Shown here one piece after another: positions 29,425 to 40,106 of a stretch of 64,000 bases of DNA; position 1 is the first letter of the stretch; each line of letters begins with the position of its first letter. Below the pieces are notes generated by a model. The model worked only from the letters and a program-made list of their open reading frames with translations, did not search any database and was not told the DNA's origin. The position numbers were made by a program, and so were the translations under genes. Source of the stretch: Serratia marcescens. GTDB taxonomy: Bacteria > Pseudomonadota > Gammaproteobacteria > Enterobacterales > Enterobacteriaceae. The stretch is taken from positions 1 to 64,000 of the forward strand of contig NZ_MJAO01000001.1 of assembly GCF_001902635.1 (NCBI RefSeq), written 5' to 3'.

Positions 29425-29565
29425 AGGGCGCGCATATTAACTTTGTAACGACATAGAGTCAAAGAAAAAGGCCGTAAAACGGCTCCTTTCACCAATATTC
29501 GCTTCCACAGCGGCCGACAGTTTAAAATGCCGTACCCATTTACGCTACGGTTTGCGAAAAAAATT

Positions 29566-30147
29566 ATGCAGAGATTGCTTTTAGCCTCTACCTCACCCTA
29601 TCGGAAAATACTGCTGGAGAAGCTGCAATTGCCCTTCGACTGCGCCGCGCCGGAGGTGGATGAAGCCCCGCTGCCGGCTGAAACCGCCGAAGCGCTGGTG
29701 CTGCGCCTGGCGGCGGCGAAGGCTCAGGCGCTGGCCCTCGCCTACCCCGATCATCTGATTATCGGCTCCGATCAGGTCTGCGTGATCGATGGCAACATCA
29801 CCGGCAAGCCGCATACCGAGGAAAACGCCCGTGCGCAGCTGCGCCAGGCCAGCGGCCAGGCCGTGACCTTCTATACCGGTCTGGCGTTGTACAACGGGCG
29901 CAGCAAGCAGCTGCAGGCCCTGTGCGAACCATTCCACGTGCATTTTCGCACGCTGAGCGAAGCGGAGATCGCCGCCTATGTGCGTATGGAGCAGCCGCTG
30001 AACTGCGCGGGCAGTTTCAAGAGCGAGGGGTTGGGGATCGCGCTGTTCGACAGGCTGGAAGGCCGGGACCCGAACGCCCTGATCGGCCTACCGTTGATCG
30101 CGCTGTTGGAAATGTTGCGGGCTGAAGGCATCAACCCGCTGGCCTGA
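29566..30147 (+). CDS. yceF: Maf-like nucleotide pyrophosphatase YceF
   Basis: This Maf-family house-cleaning enzyme (193 residues) of the YceF subgroup hydrolyses 7-methyl-GTP to the monophosphate. Signatures are [17 protein letters not shown], the APEVDE segment, [18 protein letters not shown] and [14 protein letters not shown] 29566 fits the family start; an in-frame ATG at 29527 adds thirteen residues with no family match. Neither has a strong ribosome site. It is divergent from yceD. Confidence 0.93.
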   Translation: MQRLLLASTSPYRKILLEKLQLPFDCAAPEVDEAPLPAETAEALVLRLAAAKAQALALAYPDHLIIGSDQVCVIDGNITGKPHTEENARAQLRQASGQAVTFYTGLALYNGRSKQLQALCEPFHVHFRTLSEAEIAAYVRMEQPLNCAGSFKSEGLGIALFDRLEGRDPNALIGLPLIALLEMLRAEGINPLA

Positions 30148-30153
30148 CGCGGA

Positions 30154-31113
30154 TTATTTGGCCGCCTGCCGGCGCAGCACCTGCAGGCAGTGGCGCAGCT
30201 CTTCGTCCATCGGCGCTTCGATGCGCATCGTTTCGCCGGTGGCCGGATGCTCGAAGCGCAGCGCTGCGGCGTGCAGGAACAGACGCTTCAGGCCGGTGCC
30301 CGCCAGTTGGCGATCGAACTCGCGATCGCCATAGCGATCGTCAAAGGCGATCGGGTGCCCGGCATGCAAAGTGTGCACGCGGATCTGGTGAGTGCGCCCG
30401 GTGATCGGGCTGGCCTTCACCAGCGTGGCGAATTCGTAACGCTCTTCCACCTTGAAGCGGGTTTCCGAAGGCTTGCCTTCGCTGCTGACGCGCACGATGC
30501 GCTCGCCGCTTTGCAGAATGTTTTTCAGCAGCGGTGCCTGCACCGCCTTGCAGTGGGACTGCCACTGGCCGCGCACCAGCGCCAGATAATCCTTCTGCAT
30601 GCCCTTCAGCCGCAGCTGTTCGTGCAGCGAACGCAGCGCGGAGCGCTTCTTGGCCACCAGCAGCACGCCGGAGGTGTCGCGATCCAGGCGGTGCACCAGT
30701 TCCAGAAAACGCGCTTCAGGACGCAGCGCGCGCAGCCCTTCGATCACGCCGAAGCTCAGGCCGCTGCCGCCGTGCACCGCAGTGCCGGAAGGCTTGTTGA
30801 GGATCAGCAGGTGGTCGTCTTCATACAAAATGCAGTCGGCCAACGCGGCCACTTTGTCCAGTTTGGCCGACACCGGCGTCTCTTCGCGTTCGGCCACGCG
30901 CACCGGCGGCACACGCACCACGTCGCCGGCCGCCAATTTGTACTCGACCTTAATGCGCCCTTTATTAACCCGCACTTCGCCTTTACGCACGATGCGATAA
31001 ATCATGCTCTTCGGCACGCCTTTCAGGCGAGCGAGCAGAAAGTTGTCGATTCTCTGACCGGCTTCGTCGTCGGAAATCGTGATGAATTGTACTGCTGGAT
31101 TGTTCGTTTTCAT
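30154..31113 (-). CDS. rluC: 23S rRNA pseudouridine synthase RluC
   Basis: This 319-residue enzyme isomerises uridines 955, 2504 and 2580. It has an S4 domain ([20 protein letters not shown]), then the RluA catalytic motif [18 protein letters not shown] with its aspartate near residue 144, and [15 protein letters not shown] 31113 gives the E. coli-like start MKTNNPAVQ. The frame extension to 31206 is not supported. It ends six bases from yceF, convergently. Confidence 0.96.
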   Translation of the reverse strand: MKTNNPAVQFITISDDEAGQRIDNFLLARLKGVPKSMIYRIVRKGEVRVNKGRIKVEYKLAAGDVVRVPPVRVAEREETPVSAKLDKVAALADCILYEDDHLLILNKPSGTAVHGGSGLSFGVIEGLRALRPEARFLELVHRLDRDTSGVLLVAKKRSALRSLHEQLRLKGMQKDYLALVRGQWQSHCKAVQAPLLKNILQSGERIVRVSSEGKPSETRFKVEERYEFATLVKASPITGRTHQIRVHTLHAGHPIAFDDRYGDREFDRQLAGTGLKRLFLHAAALRFEHPATGETMRIEAPMDEELRHCLQVLRRQAAK

Positions 31114-31665
31114 GGTGCGGGATTCTAAATAGACCGCGTGAATAGCGCCACATCTTTTTCTGTGCTTAACTGTCTCTCTGACGGCGGATGAAACCCCAGC
31201 GGACAATAAGGCAGCAAGCCGATTTGAACGTTTGCGATTTCTTCCGCAGTTAAGGAAAAGTCACCTTGCTATAACGGCATCAGCAGTGGAATAATGCAGT
31301 CACTTTCCGCGTTGATTCTCGTTAAACAGGGAAAACGGTGGAATTATAAAATTTGTCTGATCGCGCAAAAACGCAGCAATGGCGTAAGACGTAATGCGAA
31401 ATCAAACAATTAGCGGGCTGCGGGTTGCAGCTTGGCCGGCAAATGGAATCAGATCTGTCGACGTAAATCAGAGGCTATTCCCCTATTAAAAGCGCTGTCT
31501 TTCACAAAGAAATGCAGGCTTACCGAGATAATGCGCCCCTATGCAGGCGACAACCGTGAGGTTGACGGCTTTGCGAGAAGACACGGGGCTTTCGGTTGAA
31601 CTCCGGCCATGAGGTTATTTTGCCCGCAGCTTTGTCGATAATGTAAAAATAACGAGTAAGTTAAG
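31114..31665 (+). promoter_or_regulatory. rne upstream region and 5' leader
   Basis: This 552-base gap between divergent rluC and rne contains the long rne leader expected from E. coli, where hairpins let RNase E cleave its own message. A local hairpin CAACC/GGTTG (31551-31555, 31560-31564) and several others lie in the last 150 bases. No convincing ORF is present. Confidence 0.6.
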
Positions 31666-34600
31666 ATGAAAAGAATGTTGATTAACGCAACTCAGCAGGA
31701 AGAGTTGCGTGTTGCCCTCGTAGATGGACAGCGGCTGTATGATTTGGATATCGAAAGTCCGGGTCATGAGCAGAAAAAAGCGAATATTTACAAAGGCAAA
31801 ATCACCCGCATTGAACCAAGTCTTGAAGCAGCGTTCGTGGACTACGGCGCAGAACGACATGGTTTCCTCCCCCTTAAAGAAATCGCCCGCGAATACTTCC
31901 CTAGCAATTACTCTTCCCATGGCCGCCCAAACATCAAAGATGTGCTGCGCGAAGGCCAGGAAGTCATCGTTCAGGTAGACAAAGAAGAACGTGGCAACAA
32001 AGGCGCCGCCTTGACCACCTTCATCAGCCTGGCGGGCAGCTATCTGGTGTTGATGCCGAACAACCCACGTGCCGGCGGCATTTCTCGCCGCATCGAGGGT
32101 GACGATCGCACCGAGCTGAAAGAAGCACTCTCTTCGCTGCAACTGCCGGACGGCATGGGCCTGATTGTTCGCACCGCGGGCGTTGGCAAATCCGCCGATG
32201 CGCTGCAGTGGGATCTCTCCTTCCGTCTGAAACACTGGGAAGCGATTAAGAAAGCCGCCGAAGGCCGCCCTGCGCCGTTCCTGATCCATCAGGAAAGCAA
32301 CGTTATCGTGCGCGCCTTCCGCGATTATCTGCGCCCGGACATCGGCGAAATCCTGATCGACAACCCGAAAATTCTCGATCTGGCCAAAGAGCACATCGCT
32401 GCGCTGGGCCGCCCGGATTTCAGCAGCAAAATCAAACTGTACAGCGGTGAAATTCCTCTGTTCAGCCACTATCAGATCGAATCGCAGATCGAATCCGCTT
32501 TCCAGCGCGAAGTGCGCCTGCCGTCCGGCGGCTCGATCGTCATTGACAGCACCGAAGCGCTGACCGCCATCGACATCAACTCCGCGCGCGCAACCCGCGG
32601 CGGCGACATCGAAGAGACGGCGTTCAATACCAACCTGGAAGCGGCGGACGAGATCGCTCGCCAGCTGCGCCTGCGCGACCTCGGCGGCCTGATCGTCATC
32701 GACTTTATCGACATGACGCCGGTACGCCACCAGCGCGAAGTGGAAAACCGCCTGCGCGACGCCGTGCGCCAGGACCGCGCGCGCATCCAGATCGGCCGCA
32801 TCTCCCGTTTCGGCCTGCTGGAAATGTCACGTCAGCGTCTCAGCCCATCGCTGGGCGAGTCCAGCCACCATGTGTGCCCGCGTTGTAACGGCACCGGCAC
32901 CATTCGCGACAACGAATCGCTGGCGCTGTCTATCCTGCGCCTGATCGAAGAAGAAGCGCTGAAGGAAAACACCAAAGAAGTTCACGCCATCGTGCCGGTT
33001 CAGGTCGCTTCGTACCTGCTGAACGAAAAGCGCGAATCCGTCAGCGCGATCGAAAAACGCCAGGGTGGCGTGAAAGCCGTCATCGTGCCGAACGATCAGA
33101 TGCAAACCCCGCACTATTCGGTGCTGCGCGTGCGCAAAGGCGAGGAAACCTCTACCCTCAGCTACCTGCTGCCGAAGCTGCACGAGGAAGACATGGAGCG
33201 CCCGCTGGAAGATGCGCCGATGGAACGCAAGCGTCCGGAGCAACCGGCCCTGGCTTCCTTCTCCCTGTCCGCCGATGTGCCGCCGCCGGCCGAAGAGCCC
33301 GTCGCCGTTGCCAAACCAGCTGCTGCAGCTACAGCTGCCAAGGCGAAAGCCGCAGCGCCGGCTGCCGCCAAGCCGGGCTTCCTGGGCCGTCTGTTCGGTG
33401 GTCTGAAGAGCCTGTTCGCCGGTGAAGAACAACCTGCCGTCGAAGAAGCCAAACCGGCCGAAACGCCGAAGGCCGAAGGCAACGGAGAAAACCGCCGTCA
33501 GGATCGTCGCGGTCAGCGCCGTCAAGGCACCGGCCGTAAAGAGCGCGGTGAGCGTGGCGAGCGTCAGGAACGTGGCGAGCGCAAAGAGCGCGGTGAAGGC
33601 CGTGACAATCGCGAGCGCGACAACCGTGAACCGCGTGAGAACCGCGAAGGCCGTGAATCGCGTGAATCCCGCGATGAGCAGCGCCGCAACCGCCGTAACC
33701 AGCAGCAGAACGCGCCGGTAGCGGAGGAAGTTTCCGCGGAAGAAAGCGCCAAAGCGCCGCGCGAAGACCAGCAACAGCGCCGTGAGCAGCGAGCTGAACG
33801 CCAGCGCCGTCGTCAGGAAGAGAAGCGTCAGGCTCAGCAGGAAGTGAAAGCGCTGGAAAGCGTTGAAGTGGTCGAGAGCACCGACGAAGAGCAGGAAGAA
33901 CGCCAGCAGCAGAACATGCAGCGCCGTCAGCGCCGCCCTCTGACGCAGAAAGTGCGCATCCTGTCCGCAGAAGAAGAACTGCAGCGTGCAGCGGAAGAGC
34001 TGTTGGCGCCGAAAGCGCCGGTAGCGAAAGCCGAAGACGTGCAGCCGACCGCCGACGACAGCGTCAAGCTGCTGCCGGAAACCGTTGCCGCTCAACCGGA
34101 AGACGATGCTCAGGGCGAAAACCGCGGCAACGGCGAAGGTATGCCGCGCCGTTCCCGTCGTTCACCGCGTCACCTGCGCGTCAGCGGCCAGCGTCGCCGT
34201 CGTTACCGCGATGAGCGTTACCCGCTGCAATCCCCAATGCCGTTGGCAGGCGCGTTTGCCTCGCCGGAAATGGCGTCGGGTAAAGTCTGGGTAAGCTACC
34301 CGGTTGCTCAGGTTGAAGAAGCCGAAGTGCAGACCGAAACCGTAGAACAGGCCGCGGCACCGGTAGTCGCCGCAGCGGTTGAACAGCACAGCGCTGCCGT
34401 GGAAGACACTCAGGCCGCAACCCGCATCAACGCGCCGGCACCAGAAGCCACCGTTGAAACGGCTGCCGTCACCGCAACGGAAGACGCTGCAGTCGTTGCT
34501 ACCCCGGCCGAGGAAACCCCGGCTCCGGTGGAAACCGCGCCGACATCGTCAGTGGTTGAAGAGCCGAAAGCGGAAGAGACTGCCCCGGCAGTTGAAGCCG

Positions 34601-34974
34601 AGCCGGTAATTGAAGCCGTTGCAGTTGAAGCTACGCCTGTGGAAGAAGTGCCTGTGGTAGAAACAGCGCCTGCGGCAGCCGTAGTGGAAGACGCTCCGGT
34701 GGAGAAAGCCCCAGAGCCGATCGCCGCTGAACCTGCACCTGTGGTTGTTCAGCAGCCTGCGCCGGTGAAAGCCGTCCAGGACGTGCTGTACAAACACATC
34801 GCCACTGCGCCGATGACCAAAGCGCCTGCGCCGGCCTACGAGCCGGAAGAACGCAAGCACAGTGACTGGCAGCGCCCTTCCTTCAACTTTGAAGGCAAAG
34901 GCTCAGCAGGCGGTCACTCGGCGGTGAGCCAAGCGACTGCGCCGGCCACCAAGCCGCAGCCGGTTAACGATTAA
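31666..34974 (+). CDS. rne: Ribonuclease E
   Basis: This essential endonuclease and RNA-degradosome scaffold has 1102 residues (E. coli 1061). The N-terminal half has the S1 domain, the catalytic aspartates ([10 protein letters not shown] about 303; [11 protein letters not shown] about 346) and the Zn-link CPRCNGTG (about 404). The amphipathic membrane anchor [14 protein letters not shown] follows near residue 570. An arginine/glutamate repeat tract, about residues 620-670, is the RNA-binding region. A long Ala/Val/Glu/Pro stretch of about 250 residues leads to the PNPase-binding tail, [20 protein letters not shown] and onward. The disordered tail is longer than in E. coli. Confidence 0.97.
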   Translation: MKRMLINATQQEELRVALVDGQRLYDLDIESPGHEQKKANIYKGKITRIEPSLEAAFVDYGAERHGFLPLKEIAREYFPSNYSSHGRPNIKDVLREGQEVIVQVDKEERGNKGAALTTFISLAGSYLVLMPNNPRAGGISRRIEGDDRTELKEALSSLQLPDGMGLIVRTAGVGKSADALQWDLSFRLKHWEAIKKAAEGRPAPFLIHQESNVIVRAFRDYLRPDIGEILIDNPKILDLAKEHIAALGRPDFSSKIKLYSGEIPLFSHYQIESQIESAFQREVRLPSGGSIVIDSTEALTAIDINSARATRGGDIEETAFNTNLEAADEIARQLRLRDLGGLIVIDFIDMTPVRHQREVENRLRDAVRQDRARIQIGRISRFGLLEMSRQRLSPSLGESSHHVCPRCNGTGTIRDNESLALSILRLIEEEALKENTKEVHAIVPVQVASYLLNEKRESVSAIEKRQGGVKAVIVPNDQMQTPHYSVLRVRKGEETSTLSYLLPKLHEEDMERPLEDAPMERKRPEQPALASFSLSADVPPPAEEPVAVAKPAAAATAAKAKAAAPAAAKPGFLGRLFGGLKSLFAGEEQPAVEEAKPAETPKAEGNGENRRQDRRGQRRQGTGRKERGERGERQERGERKERGEGRDNRERDNREPRENREGRESRESRDEQRRNRRNQQQNAPVAEEVSAEESAKAPREDQQQRREQRAERQRRRQEEKRQAQQEVKALESVEVVESTDEEQEERQQQNMQRRQRRPLTQKVRILSAEEELQRAAEELLAPKAPVAKAEDVQPTADDSVKLLPETVAAQPEDDAQGENRGNGEGMPRRSRRSPRHLRVSGQRRRRYRDERYPLQSPMPLAGAFASPEMASGKVWVSYPVAQVEEAEVQTETVEQAAAPVVAAAVEQHSAAVEDTQAATRINAPAPEATVETAAVTATEDAAVVATPAEETPAPVETAPTSSVVEEPKAEETAPAVEAEPVIEAVAVEATPVEEVPVVETAPAAAVVEDAPVEKAPEPIAAEPAPVVVQQPAPVKAVQDVLYKHIATAPMTKAPAPAYEPEERKHSDWQRPSFNFEGKGSAGGHSAVSQATAPATKPQPVND

Positions 34975-34991
34975 GTTAATCTTGCAGCCCT

Positions 34992-35019
34992 AAAAAAACC
35001 CGCCATCGGCGGGTTTTTT
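34992..35019 (+). terminator. rne terminator
   Basis: Stem ACCCGCC/GGCGGGT with a three-base loop is flanked by A and T runs, directly after the rne stop and before the convergent gene at 35037. Confidence 0.9.
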
Positions 35020-35036
35020 CTTGCCTGTCAAAAAGC

Positions 35037-35324
35037 TCAGGCGATCTGCTTCAGTTGTTTGATGTCCAACGTATCCAGTTTGCCGTCAAGCCGGCCGACA
35101 AACTGCTGAAAATGCGCGGTCTTATTGTGCTTATCCAGCGCTTCACCGCTGGCCCAACGCTCAAAGAACACGAAGACGCCCGGCTTTTCCAGGTCACGAT
35201 GCAAATCATATTGCAGGTTGCCCAACTCCTGACGGCTCGGCTCGATAATCTCGTGCACCGCTTCGCTGACCGCGGCCTCAAATCCCGCTTTCGCTTGCAG
35301 GGTGGCGATAACGCGTACTTCCAT
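35037..35324 (-). CDS. Antibiotic biosynthesis monooxygenase (ABM) domain protein
   Basis: This 95-residue single-domain protein has the ABM/YgiN-like dimeric ferredoxin fold (VRVIATLQAKAGFEAAV ... GNLQYDLHRDLEKPGVFVFF ERW). The start is ATG 35324 with GGGAG six bases upstream; the open frame continues to 36410 antisense to pyrC but that part is not coding. Members act as small quinone monooxygenases or ligand binders; the substrate here is unknown. Confidence 0.85.
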   Translation of the reverse strand: MEVRVIATLQAKAGFEAAVSEAVHEIIEPSRQELGNLQYDLHRDLEKPGVFVFFERWASGEALDKHNKTAHFQQFVGRLDGKLDTLDIKQLKQIA

Positions 35325-35537
35325 TGCTTTCTCCCTTTCCATATGATGAAAGTCGACGGTATTCACGTCGGCATCGTTGAAATCCCTGCCACTATGCGCC
35401 CGCCAGCCCACTGATTTCAACTTGTCGGCAACAAACAGATGCATCTCAGGCACTTTCCGCTTATCCTTACACCCCGGCGTGAATAAACCCATTATTCGCT
35501 TTTCATTAGACGTATTTGACCGCCGGAGCCTAGCTAG

Positions 35538-36584
35538 ATGACCGCACAACCTCAAGTTCTGAAAATCCGCCGCCCAGACGACTGGCATATCCATCTGCGT
35601 GACGATGAGATGCTGAAAACGGTGGTGCCCTATACCAGCCAGGTATTTGGCCGGGCGATCGTGATGCCGAACCTGGTTCCGCCCGTAACGACCGTGGCCG
35701 CCGCGCGCGCCTACCGCGATCGCATTCTGGCAGCGGTTCCACAGGGCCACAACTTCACCCCGTTGATGACCTGCTACCTGACCAACTCCCTGGCGGCCAG
35801 CGAACTGGTCAACGGTTTCGAACAAGGGGTGTTTACCGCCGCCAAGCTGTATCCGGCCAACGCCACCACCAACTCCAGCCACGGCGTCAGCGACGTGACC
35901 GGCATTTATCCGCTGTTCGAGCAGATGCAAAAAATCGGCATGCCGCTGCTGATCCACGGCGAAGTAACCGATCCTGCCGTCGATATCTTCGACCGTGAAG
36001 CACGCTTTATCGAACAGGTGATGGAACCTATTCGCCGTCATTTCCCAGAGCTGAAAATCGTCTTCGAGCACATCACCACCAAAGAAGCGGCTCAATATGT
36101 GCAGGCAGGCAATCGTTTCCTCGGCGCCACCATCACGCCGCAGCACCTGATGTTCAACCGCAACCACATGTTGGTCGGCGGCATTCGCCCACACCTGTTC
36201 TGCCTGCCGATCCTCAAGCGCAATGTCCATCAGGAAGCGCTGCGTCAGGCGGTCGCCAGCGGTTCGGATCGTTTCTTCCTCGGCACCGATTCCGCACCAC
36301 ACCTCAAACATCGCAAAGAGTCCAGCTGCGGCTGTGCAGGCTGCTTCAACGCGCCGAATGCTATCCCGGCTTACGCCGCCGTCTTCGAACAACTCGGTGC
36401 GCTGGAGCACTTTGAGGCCTTCTGCTCGCTCAACGGCCCACGCTTCTATGGCCTGCCACTCAACGAAGACTTCATCGAGCTGCAGCGCACGCCGACCACG
36501 CAGCCGGAAGAGATCGCCCTGGGCAATGAATCCGTGATCCCATTCCTGGCCGGCGAAACCTTAAACTGGTCGCTGAAAGACTGA
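35538..36584 (+). CDS. pyrC: Dihydroorotase PyrC
   Basis: This type II dihydroorotase (348 residues, the same as E. coli) is the third step of pyrimidine synthesis. Zinc ligands are visible in [12 protein letters not shown], the carbamylated lysine in [16 protein letters not shown] (about 103), [17 protein letters not shown] and GTDSAPH. The leader GACCGCCGGAG lies just before the start. In E. coli, pyrC is controlled by CTP-sensitive start-site choice in such a leader; the same may hold here but I cannot show it. Confidence 0.97.
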   Translation: MTAQPQVLKIRRPDDWHIHLRDDEMLKTVVPYTSQVFGRAIVMPNLVPPVTTVAAARAYRDRILAAVPQGHNFTPLMTCYLTNSLAASELVNGFEQGVFTAAKLYPANATTNSSHGVSDVTGIYPLFEQMQKIGMPLLIHGEVTDPAVDIFDREARFIEQVMEPIRRHFPELKIVFEHITTKEAAQYVQAGNRFLGATITPQHLMFNRNHMLVGGIRPHLFCLPILKRNVHQEALRQAVASGSDRFFLGTDSAPHLKHRKESSCGCAGCFNAPNAIPAYAAVFEQLGALEHFEAFCSLNGPRFYGLPLNEDFIELQRTPTTQPEEIALGNESVIPFLAGETLNWSLKD

Positions 36585-36622
36585 TATTTTTTCTTCGCCC
36601 TCTTGCTCCCGCTCGCGGTTAA

Positions 36623-36638
36623 CTGTATAAATAAACAG
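36623..36638. promoter_or_regulatory. SOS box (LexA site) of dinI
   Basis: CTGT-ATAAATAA-ACAG matches the LexA consensus CTGT-N8-ACAG exactly and lies 22 bases before dinI, over its likely promoter. Confidence 0.92.
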
Positions 36639-36659
36639 TAAATCGCTTCGGGGGCAATT

Positions 36660-36899
36660 ATGCGTGTTGAAGTCACTATAGATAAAACCCGGCCGCTGCC
36701 GGCAGGCGCTATTGAGGCGCTGACCGGCGAACTGGGCAAACGGGTCAATCGCCAGTTTCCAGACGCCGTCGTGCAAGTTCGTTATGCCGGCGCCAACGGG
36801 CTCTCCGTGCTGGGGGGCGCCAAAACCGACCGGGATCTGATCGAGGAAATCCTTCAGGAAACCTGGGAAAGCGCGGACGAATGGTTCAGCGCAGAATAA
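36660..36899 (+). CDS. dinI: DNA damage-inducible protein DinI
   Basis: This 79-residue acidic protein modulates RecA filaments. It has the DinI pattern: MRVEVTIDKTRPLPAGAI, a central beta strand VQVRYAGANGLSV and a C-terminal acidic helix RDLIEEILQETWESADEW. A perfect SOS box precedes it. Its position next to pyrC matches E. coli. Confidence 0.95.
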   Translation: MRVEVTIDKTRPLPAGAIEALTGELGKRVNRQFPDAVVQVRYAGANGLSVLGGAKTDRDLIEEILQETWESADEWFSAE

Positions 36900-36917
36900 C
36901 ACTGCAATGCTGTTTTT

Positions 36918-36943
36918 GCCGGGGGTCGCTCTCCGGCTTTTTT
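36918..36943 (+). terminator. dinI terminator
   Basis: GCCGG/CCGGC stem (36918-36922, 36933-36937) is followed by six T, shortly after the dinI stop. Confidence 0.8.
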
Positions 36944-37029
36944 GTTTCTGGCGCCCTGCCCGTTCATCGCTTACCCTTACTTTGGAACAAAATCCGCTTC
37001 AGATCTGTATTTAACGCAAAGGAGTTAGC

Positions 37030-37311
37030 ATGGCCCCGGACAAGGTGAAATCCGAAGACGCAATGACGTTTGGCGAATTGCTGGCGCTGATTGCCGATCA
37101 GAAAAGGCGCCTGAACGTGCTGGAAGTGGCATTCTCTTACCTGGCATTCAGCCTGGATGACAAAGCCAACCAATTGCTGATCCACAGTCTGAAGCTGGAA
37201 TCGCAAAGCCAGAAGCGCGACGCCGAAACGCAAAAGCATTTTGCGCATTTGGCCGAAGAACTGGAAAAATGCCTGCACGGCGCCTCCCCGCCCCCCACCG
37301 GCGCGGAATAA
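37030..37311 (+). CDS. Small helical protein of unknown function
   Basis: This 93-residue protein is predicted to be mostly helical (FGELLALIADQKRRLNVLEV ... KLESQSQKRDAETQKHFAHL) with a proline-rich C-terminus. A strong ribosome site AAGGAG lies five bases before the ATG, so it is very probably translated. I do not recognise a family. The N-terminal half is loosely reminiscent of small anti-adapter proteins, but this is weak. Confidence 0.72.
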   Translation: MAPDKVKSEDAMTFGELLALIADQKRRLNVLEVAFSYLAFSLDDKANQLLIHSLKLESQSQKRDAETQKHFAHLAEELEKCLHGASPPPTGAE

Positions 37312-37511
37312 CGCGCGGCGTTTATTCCCCCACAAATTCGCATACAGGTTTGTAGAATAATTGTTCAAATAAATATTTATTTTGCAAATTTAAGCGGAAA
37401 CCCCCTCCACCGATGAAAGCGGATGCGTATACTGTAATTGCTCTCATGATGATGAGCCGCATTGATCCTCGTTAGTCACTCACGGTAGTTACTACTCAAT
37501 AAGGGGTCTTT

Positions 37512-37766
37512 ATGGACAGAAATGATGAAGTAATTCAGACGCACCCGCTTGTCGGTTGGGATATCAGTACTGTCGACGTTTACGACGCCATGATGATTCG
37601 CCTTCATTACCTGTCTTCACTAGACCAAACGCCCGAAGAAGCCCAAGTAGACAGAACGCTTTGGCTGACCACAGATGTCGCCCGTCAATTAATCAATATC
37701 TTAGAGGCCGGCATCGCCAAGATTGAAGCTACGGATTACCAGGATCTTGATCGAAGAAAACATTGA
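37512..37766 (+). CDS. bssS: Biofilm formation regulator BssS
   Basis: The 84-residue protein shares long identical stretches with E. coli BssS (EVIQTHPLVGWDISTVD, LWLTTDVARQ, ILEAGIAKIE). BssS affects biofilm through indole and AI-2 related signalling in E. coli. AAGGGG precedes the ATG. Its neighbours dinI and solA are conserved. Confidence 0.95.
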   Translation: MDRNDEVIQTHPLVGWDISTVDVYDAMMIRLHYLSSLDQTPEEAQVDRTLWLTTDVARQLINILEAGIAKIEATDYQDLDRRKH

Positions 37767-37786
37767 TTCATCATCCCCTCCCCCTA

Positions 37787-37816
37787 AGGCGCCGCGGTCA
37801 TCCCGGCGCCTTTTTC
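37787..37816 (+). terminator. bssS terminator
   Basis: AAGGCGCCG/CGGCGCCTT (37787-37795, 37805-37813) is followed by a T run, shortly after the bssS stop. Confidence 0.88.
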
Positions 37817-37904
37817 TTTATCTTTCGCCGTTCAATCAGTGCATTGCACCCGCCAACCTTTTATCATGAGGCGATAAGAAATCGCTATCAGAGAGGGTGG
37901 GCAC

Positions 37905-39020
37905 GTGGAATATGATTTGATTGTGGTGGGCAGCGGTTCAGTCGGCGCGGCGGCAGGTTATTACGCCACGCGGGCCGGTTTGAACGTGCTGATGATCGAC
38001 AGCGCCATTCCCCCGCACCGAAACGGCAGCCATCACGGCGATACCCGCATCATCCGCCACGCGTATGGCGAAGGCGAAAAATACGTGCCGCTGGTGCTGC
38101 GCGCGCAAGCGCTGTGGAATACGCTGATTCAACAATCCGGCGAGGAACTGTTCCAGTCGTGCGGTGTGCTCAACCTGGGGCCGCAGCACTCCGAATTCAT
38201 TCGCAATGCGCAACACAGCGCGCAACACTTCCGCCTGAATACGCAAACCCTCAGCGCCGAACAGATCAATCAACGCTGGCCGGAATTCCGCGCGCCGGAA
38301 GGTTACGTCGGCGTATTCGAACCGGACGCCGGGTTCCTGCGTTCCGAGCTGGCGGTGGCCAGCCTGATCAAGCTGGCGAAAGACGCCGGTTGCGGCCAAC
38401 TGTTCAACTGCCCGGTCAGCGCAGTGGCCCCCATCGATGGTGGCGTTGAAGTCGTCACCGGCGAAGGGCGCTTCACGGCGCGCAAAGCGGTGGTCACCGC
38501 AGGCACCTGGGTGAAAGCGCTGTTGCCGCAGCTGCCGATCGCGCCGTTGCGCAAAGTGTTTTCCTGGCATCAGGCGGACGGCCGCTACAGCGTGAACAAC
38601 CGTTTCCCTGCCTTTACCGTCGAAGCGCAAGACGGCACGCATTATTACGGTTTCCCGGCGGATAACGATGGGTTGAAAGTGGGCAAACACGACGGCGGTC
38701 AGCCGATGGACACCCCCGAGCAGCGTAAACCCTTCGGCAGTTACGCCAGCGACGGCACGGAAATCTTCACCTTCCTGCGGCAGTTTTTACCGGGTGTAGG
38801 CGTATGTTTACACGGGGAAGCCTGCAGTTATGACATGAGCCCCGATGAAGATTTCATTATCGATACCCTGCCGGATTGCGATCGCCTGATGGTCATCAGC
38901 GGATTGAGCGGCCACGGCTTCAAATTCGCCAGCGCCTTGGGTGAGATCGCCGCGCTGTTCGCCCAGGACAAAACGCCGCCGGTAGACGTTTCCAGCTTTA
39001 CCCTGAAGCGATTTAGCTGA
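37905..39020 (+). CDS. solA: N-methyl-L-tryptophan oxidase SolA
   Basis: This monomeric sarcosine-oxidase-family flavoenzyme (371 residues, E. coli 372) has the Rossmann FAD motif [19 protein letters not shown] at the start and the covalent-flavin cysteine in [14 protein letters not shown] (about residue 307). The C-terminal [15 protein letters not shown] is conserved. Translation begins at GTG 37905 after GAGAGGG, aligned with the E. coli start. Confidence 0.95.
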   Translation: MEYDLIVVGSGSVGAAAGYYATRAGLNVLMIDSAIPPHRNGSHHGDTRIIRHAYGEGEKYVPLVLRAQALWNTLIQQSGEELFQSCGVLNLGPQHSEFIRNAQHSAQHFRLNTQTLSAEQINQRWPEFRAPEGYVGVFEPDAGFLRSELAVASLIKLAKDAGCGQLFNCPVSAVAPIDGGVEVVTGEGRFTARKAVVTAGTWVKALLPQLPIAPLRKVFSWHQADGRYSVNNRFPAFTVEAQDGTHYYGFPADNDGLKVGKHDGGQPMDTPEQRKPFGSYASDGTEIFTFLRQFLPGVGVCLHGEACSYDMSPDEDFIIDTLPDCDRLMVISGLSGHGFKFASALGEIAALFAQDKTPPVDVSSFTLKRFS

Positions 39021-39027
39021 ACGGAGG

Positions 39028-39070
39028 ATTTCGCTGCCTAAACCACCTGTCGGGTTCCGGGCAGCGAAAT
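39028..39070. repeat. 11-bp inverted repeat after solA
   Basis: ATTTCGCTGCC (39028-39038) and GGCAGCGAAAT (39060-39070) are perfect complements around a 21-base loop just past the solA stop. No T run follows, so it is probably a 3'-end stabilising hairpin. Confidence 0.55.
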
Positions 39071-39237
39071 TCGACGGTTACAATTCGTTAACCTGCTAAC
39101 TCTTTTAAAAATCAAGTAAAAACTCTTATCACGGAAATTTCTTGTATTCAGCAATTGAATTTCCGAATTGAACACTTGCAGTGTAAGCCCTATTTTACAG
39201 AAGATATGCTCCATCGGCTTTCAACAAGGACGTCACC

Positions 39238-39864
39238 ATGAAACTACTTGTCGTGGATGAATGCTGCTTCACCCGGGTCGGTATAGCCAGCTACTTTGCT
39301 GATAGTGGGATTACGACGATCAAATGCTGCCACAGCATTGAATACGCGACGCCGCTGCTGGCCAGTTTTCAGCCGAGCCACATCCTGATAAACCTCAGCA
39401 ACCAATGCCGTTATAACGAAGCCGACGCGCAGCTGCTGGCGTTTATGGAAGCCAGCCAATCCGCCTTGCTGTTCATCTATCTTGATACGCCTTACCCGTA
39501 CAGCGAAACGCCGATGCGCATCGCCGATAACGCGTTCCTGTTCAACAAAAGCATCCTGCCGCTCACCCTGCGCACGCTGCGCGAAAACCCGTTGGCGCTG
39601 GCCGATGACGGCGAAGATCGCTCCTTATTCAGCCCGCAGGAGCTGACGGTGATGAAGTATTGGATGGCGGAAATGCCCAACTACCGCATCGCGAAAAAAC
39701 TGCAAATCAGCTCGCATACGGTGTATGTGCATAAGCGACACATCACGGAGAAGATCAACGCGCGCAATCGGCTGGAGTTCTACTCGCTGTACAACGTGCT
39801 GCGTTACTTCTACCCGCCGAGCGCGCCGGCCAATTCTACGCCGCTGGCTCTGTTGGCGGTATAG
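39238..39864 (+). CDS. LuxR/RcsA-like regulator with an atypical receiver
   Basis: This 208-residue two-domain protein has an N-terminal receiver-like domain (MKLLVVDECCFTRVGIASYF) and a C-terminal LuxR-type helix-turn-helix (FSPQELTVMKYWMAEMPNYR, then IAKKLQISSHTVYVHKRHIT). The strand that normally ends in the phosphorylated aspartate reads ILINLSN, with Asn52 in that place, while the receiver lysine is kept (FLFNKSI, Lys104). This resembles RcsA- or FimZ-type auxiliary regulators that work without phosphorylation. It has its own terminator. Its targets are unknown. Confidence 0.82.
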   Translation: MKLLVVDECCFTRVGIASYFADSGITTIKCCHSIEYATPLLASFQPSHILINLSNQCRYNEADAQLLAFMEASQSALLFIYLDTPYPYSETPMRIADNAFLFNKSILPLTLRTLRENPLALADDGEDRSLFSPQELTVMKYWMAEMPNYRIAKKLQISSHTVYVHKRHITEKINARNRLEFYSLYNVLRYFYPPSAPANSTPLALLAV

Positions 39865-39868
39865 CGTC

Positions 39869-39894
39869 AAGCCTGCGATCGTGCAGGCTTTTTT
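39869..39894 (+). terminator. Terminator of the LuxR-like gene
   Basis: AAGCCTGC/GCAGGCTT with a six-base loop is followed by six T, directly after the stop. Confidence 0.9.
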
Positions 39895-39986
39895 ATCGCC
39901 ATTCTCCCCCCGCTCCCGCGCAGCACGCTATAAAAGACGCGGAGAAAAGGACTATAATCAAAGGTCCCTTTCTTCAGGCGGCTGAA

Positions 39987-40103
39987 ATGTTAAACCGAAT
40001 ACTGGCGGCTATCGTCAACAACGTGCGTGAGCACTTAGTGCTGTACCTTTGTCTGTGGCTGCTGCTGCTGGCGCTGGATGTCTACTTTTTCTTCGTGATG
40101 TAA
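39987..40103 (+). CDS. yceO: YceO-like single-helix membrane protein
   Basis: This 38-residue protein (start MLNRILAAIVNNVREH) has one membrane helix (LVLYLCLWLLLLALDVYFFF). The NNxREHLxLYLxLW pattern matches E. coli YceO, a small inner-membrane protein linked to acid resistance and biofilm. It ends three bases before the next gene. Confidence 0.75.
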   Translation: MLNRILAAIVNNVREHLVLYLCLWLLLLALDVYFFFVM

Positions 40104-40106
40104 CCC

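Noticed and set aside
32827-34095. 422-codon minus-strand ORF opposite the RNase E tail
   Set aside because: It is Phe/Leu/Thr-rich and produced by the antisense of an Arg/Glu repeat region; not a credible protein.
35325-36410. N-terminal extension of the ABM-domain ORF
   Set aside because: It is antisense to pyrC. The real start at 35324 has a good ribosome site and matches the single-domain length.
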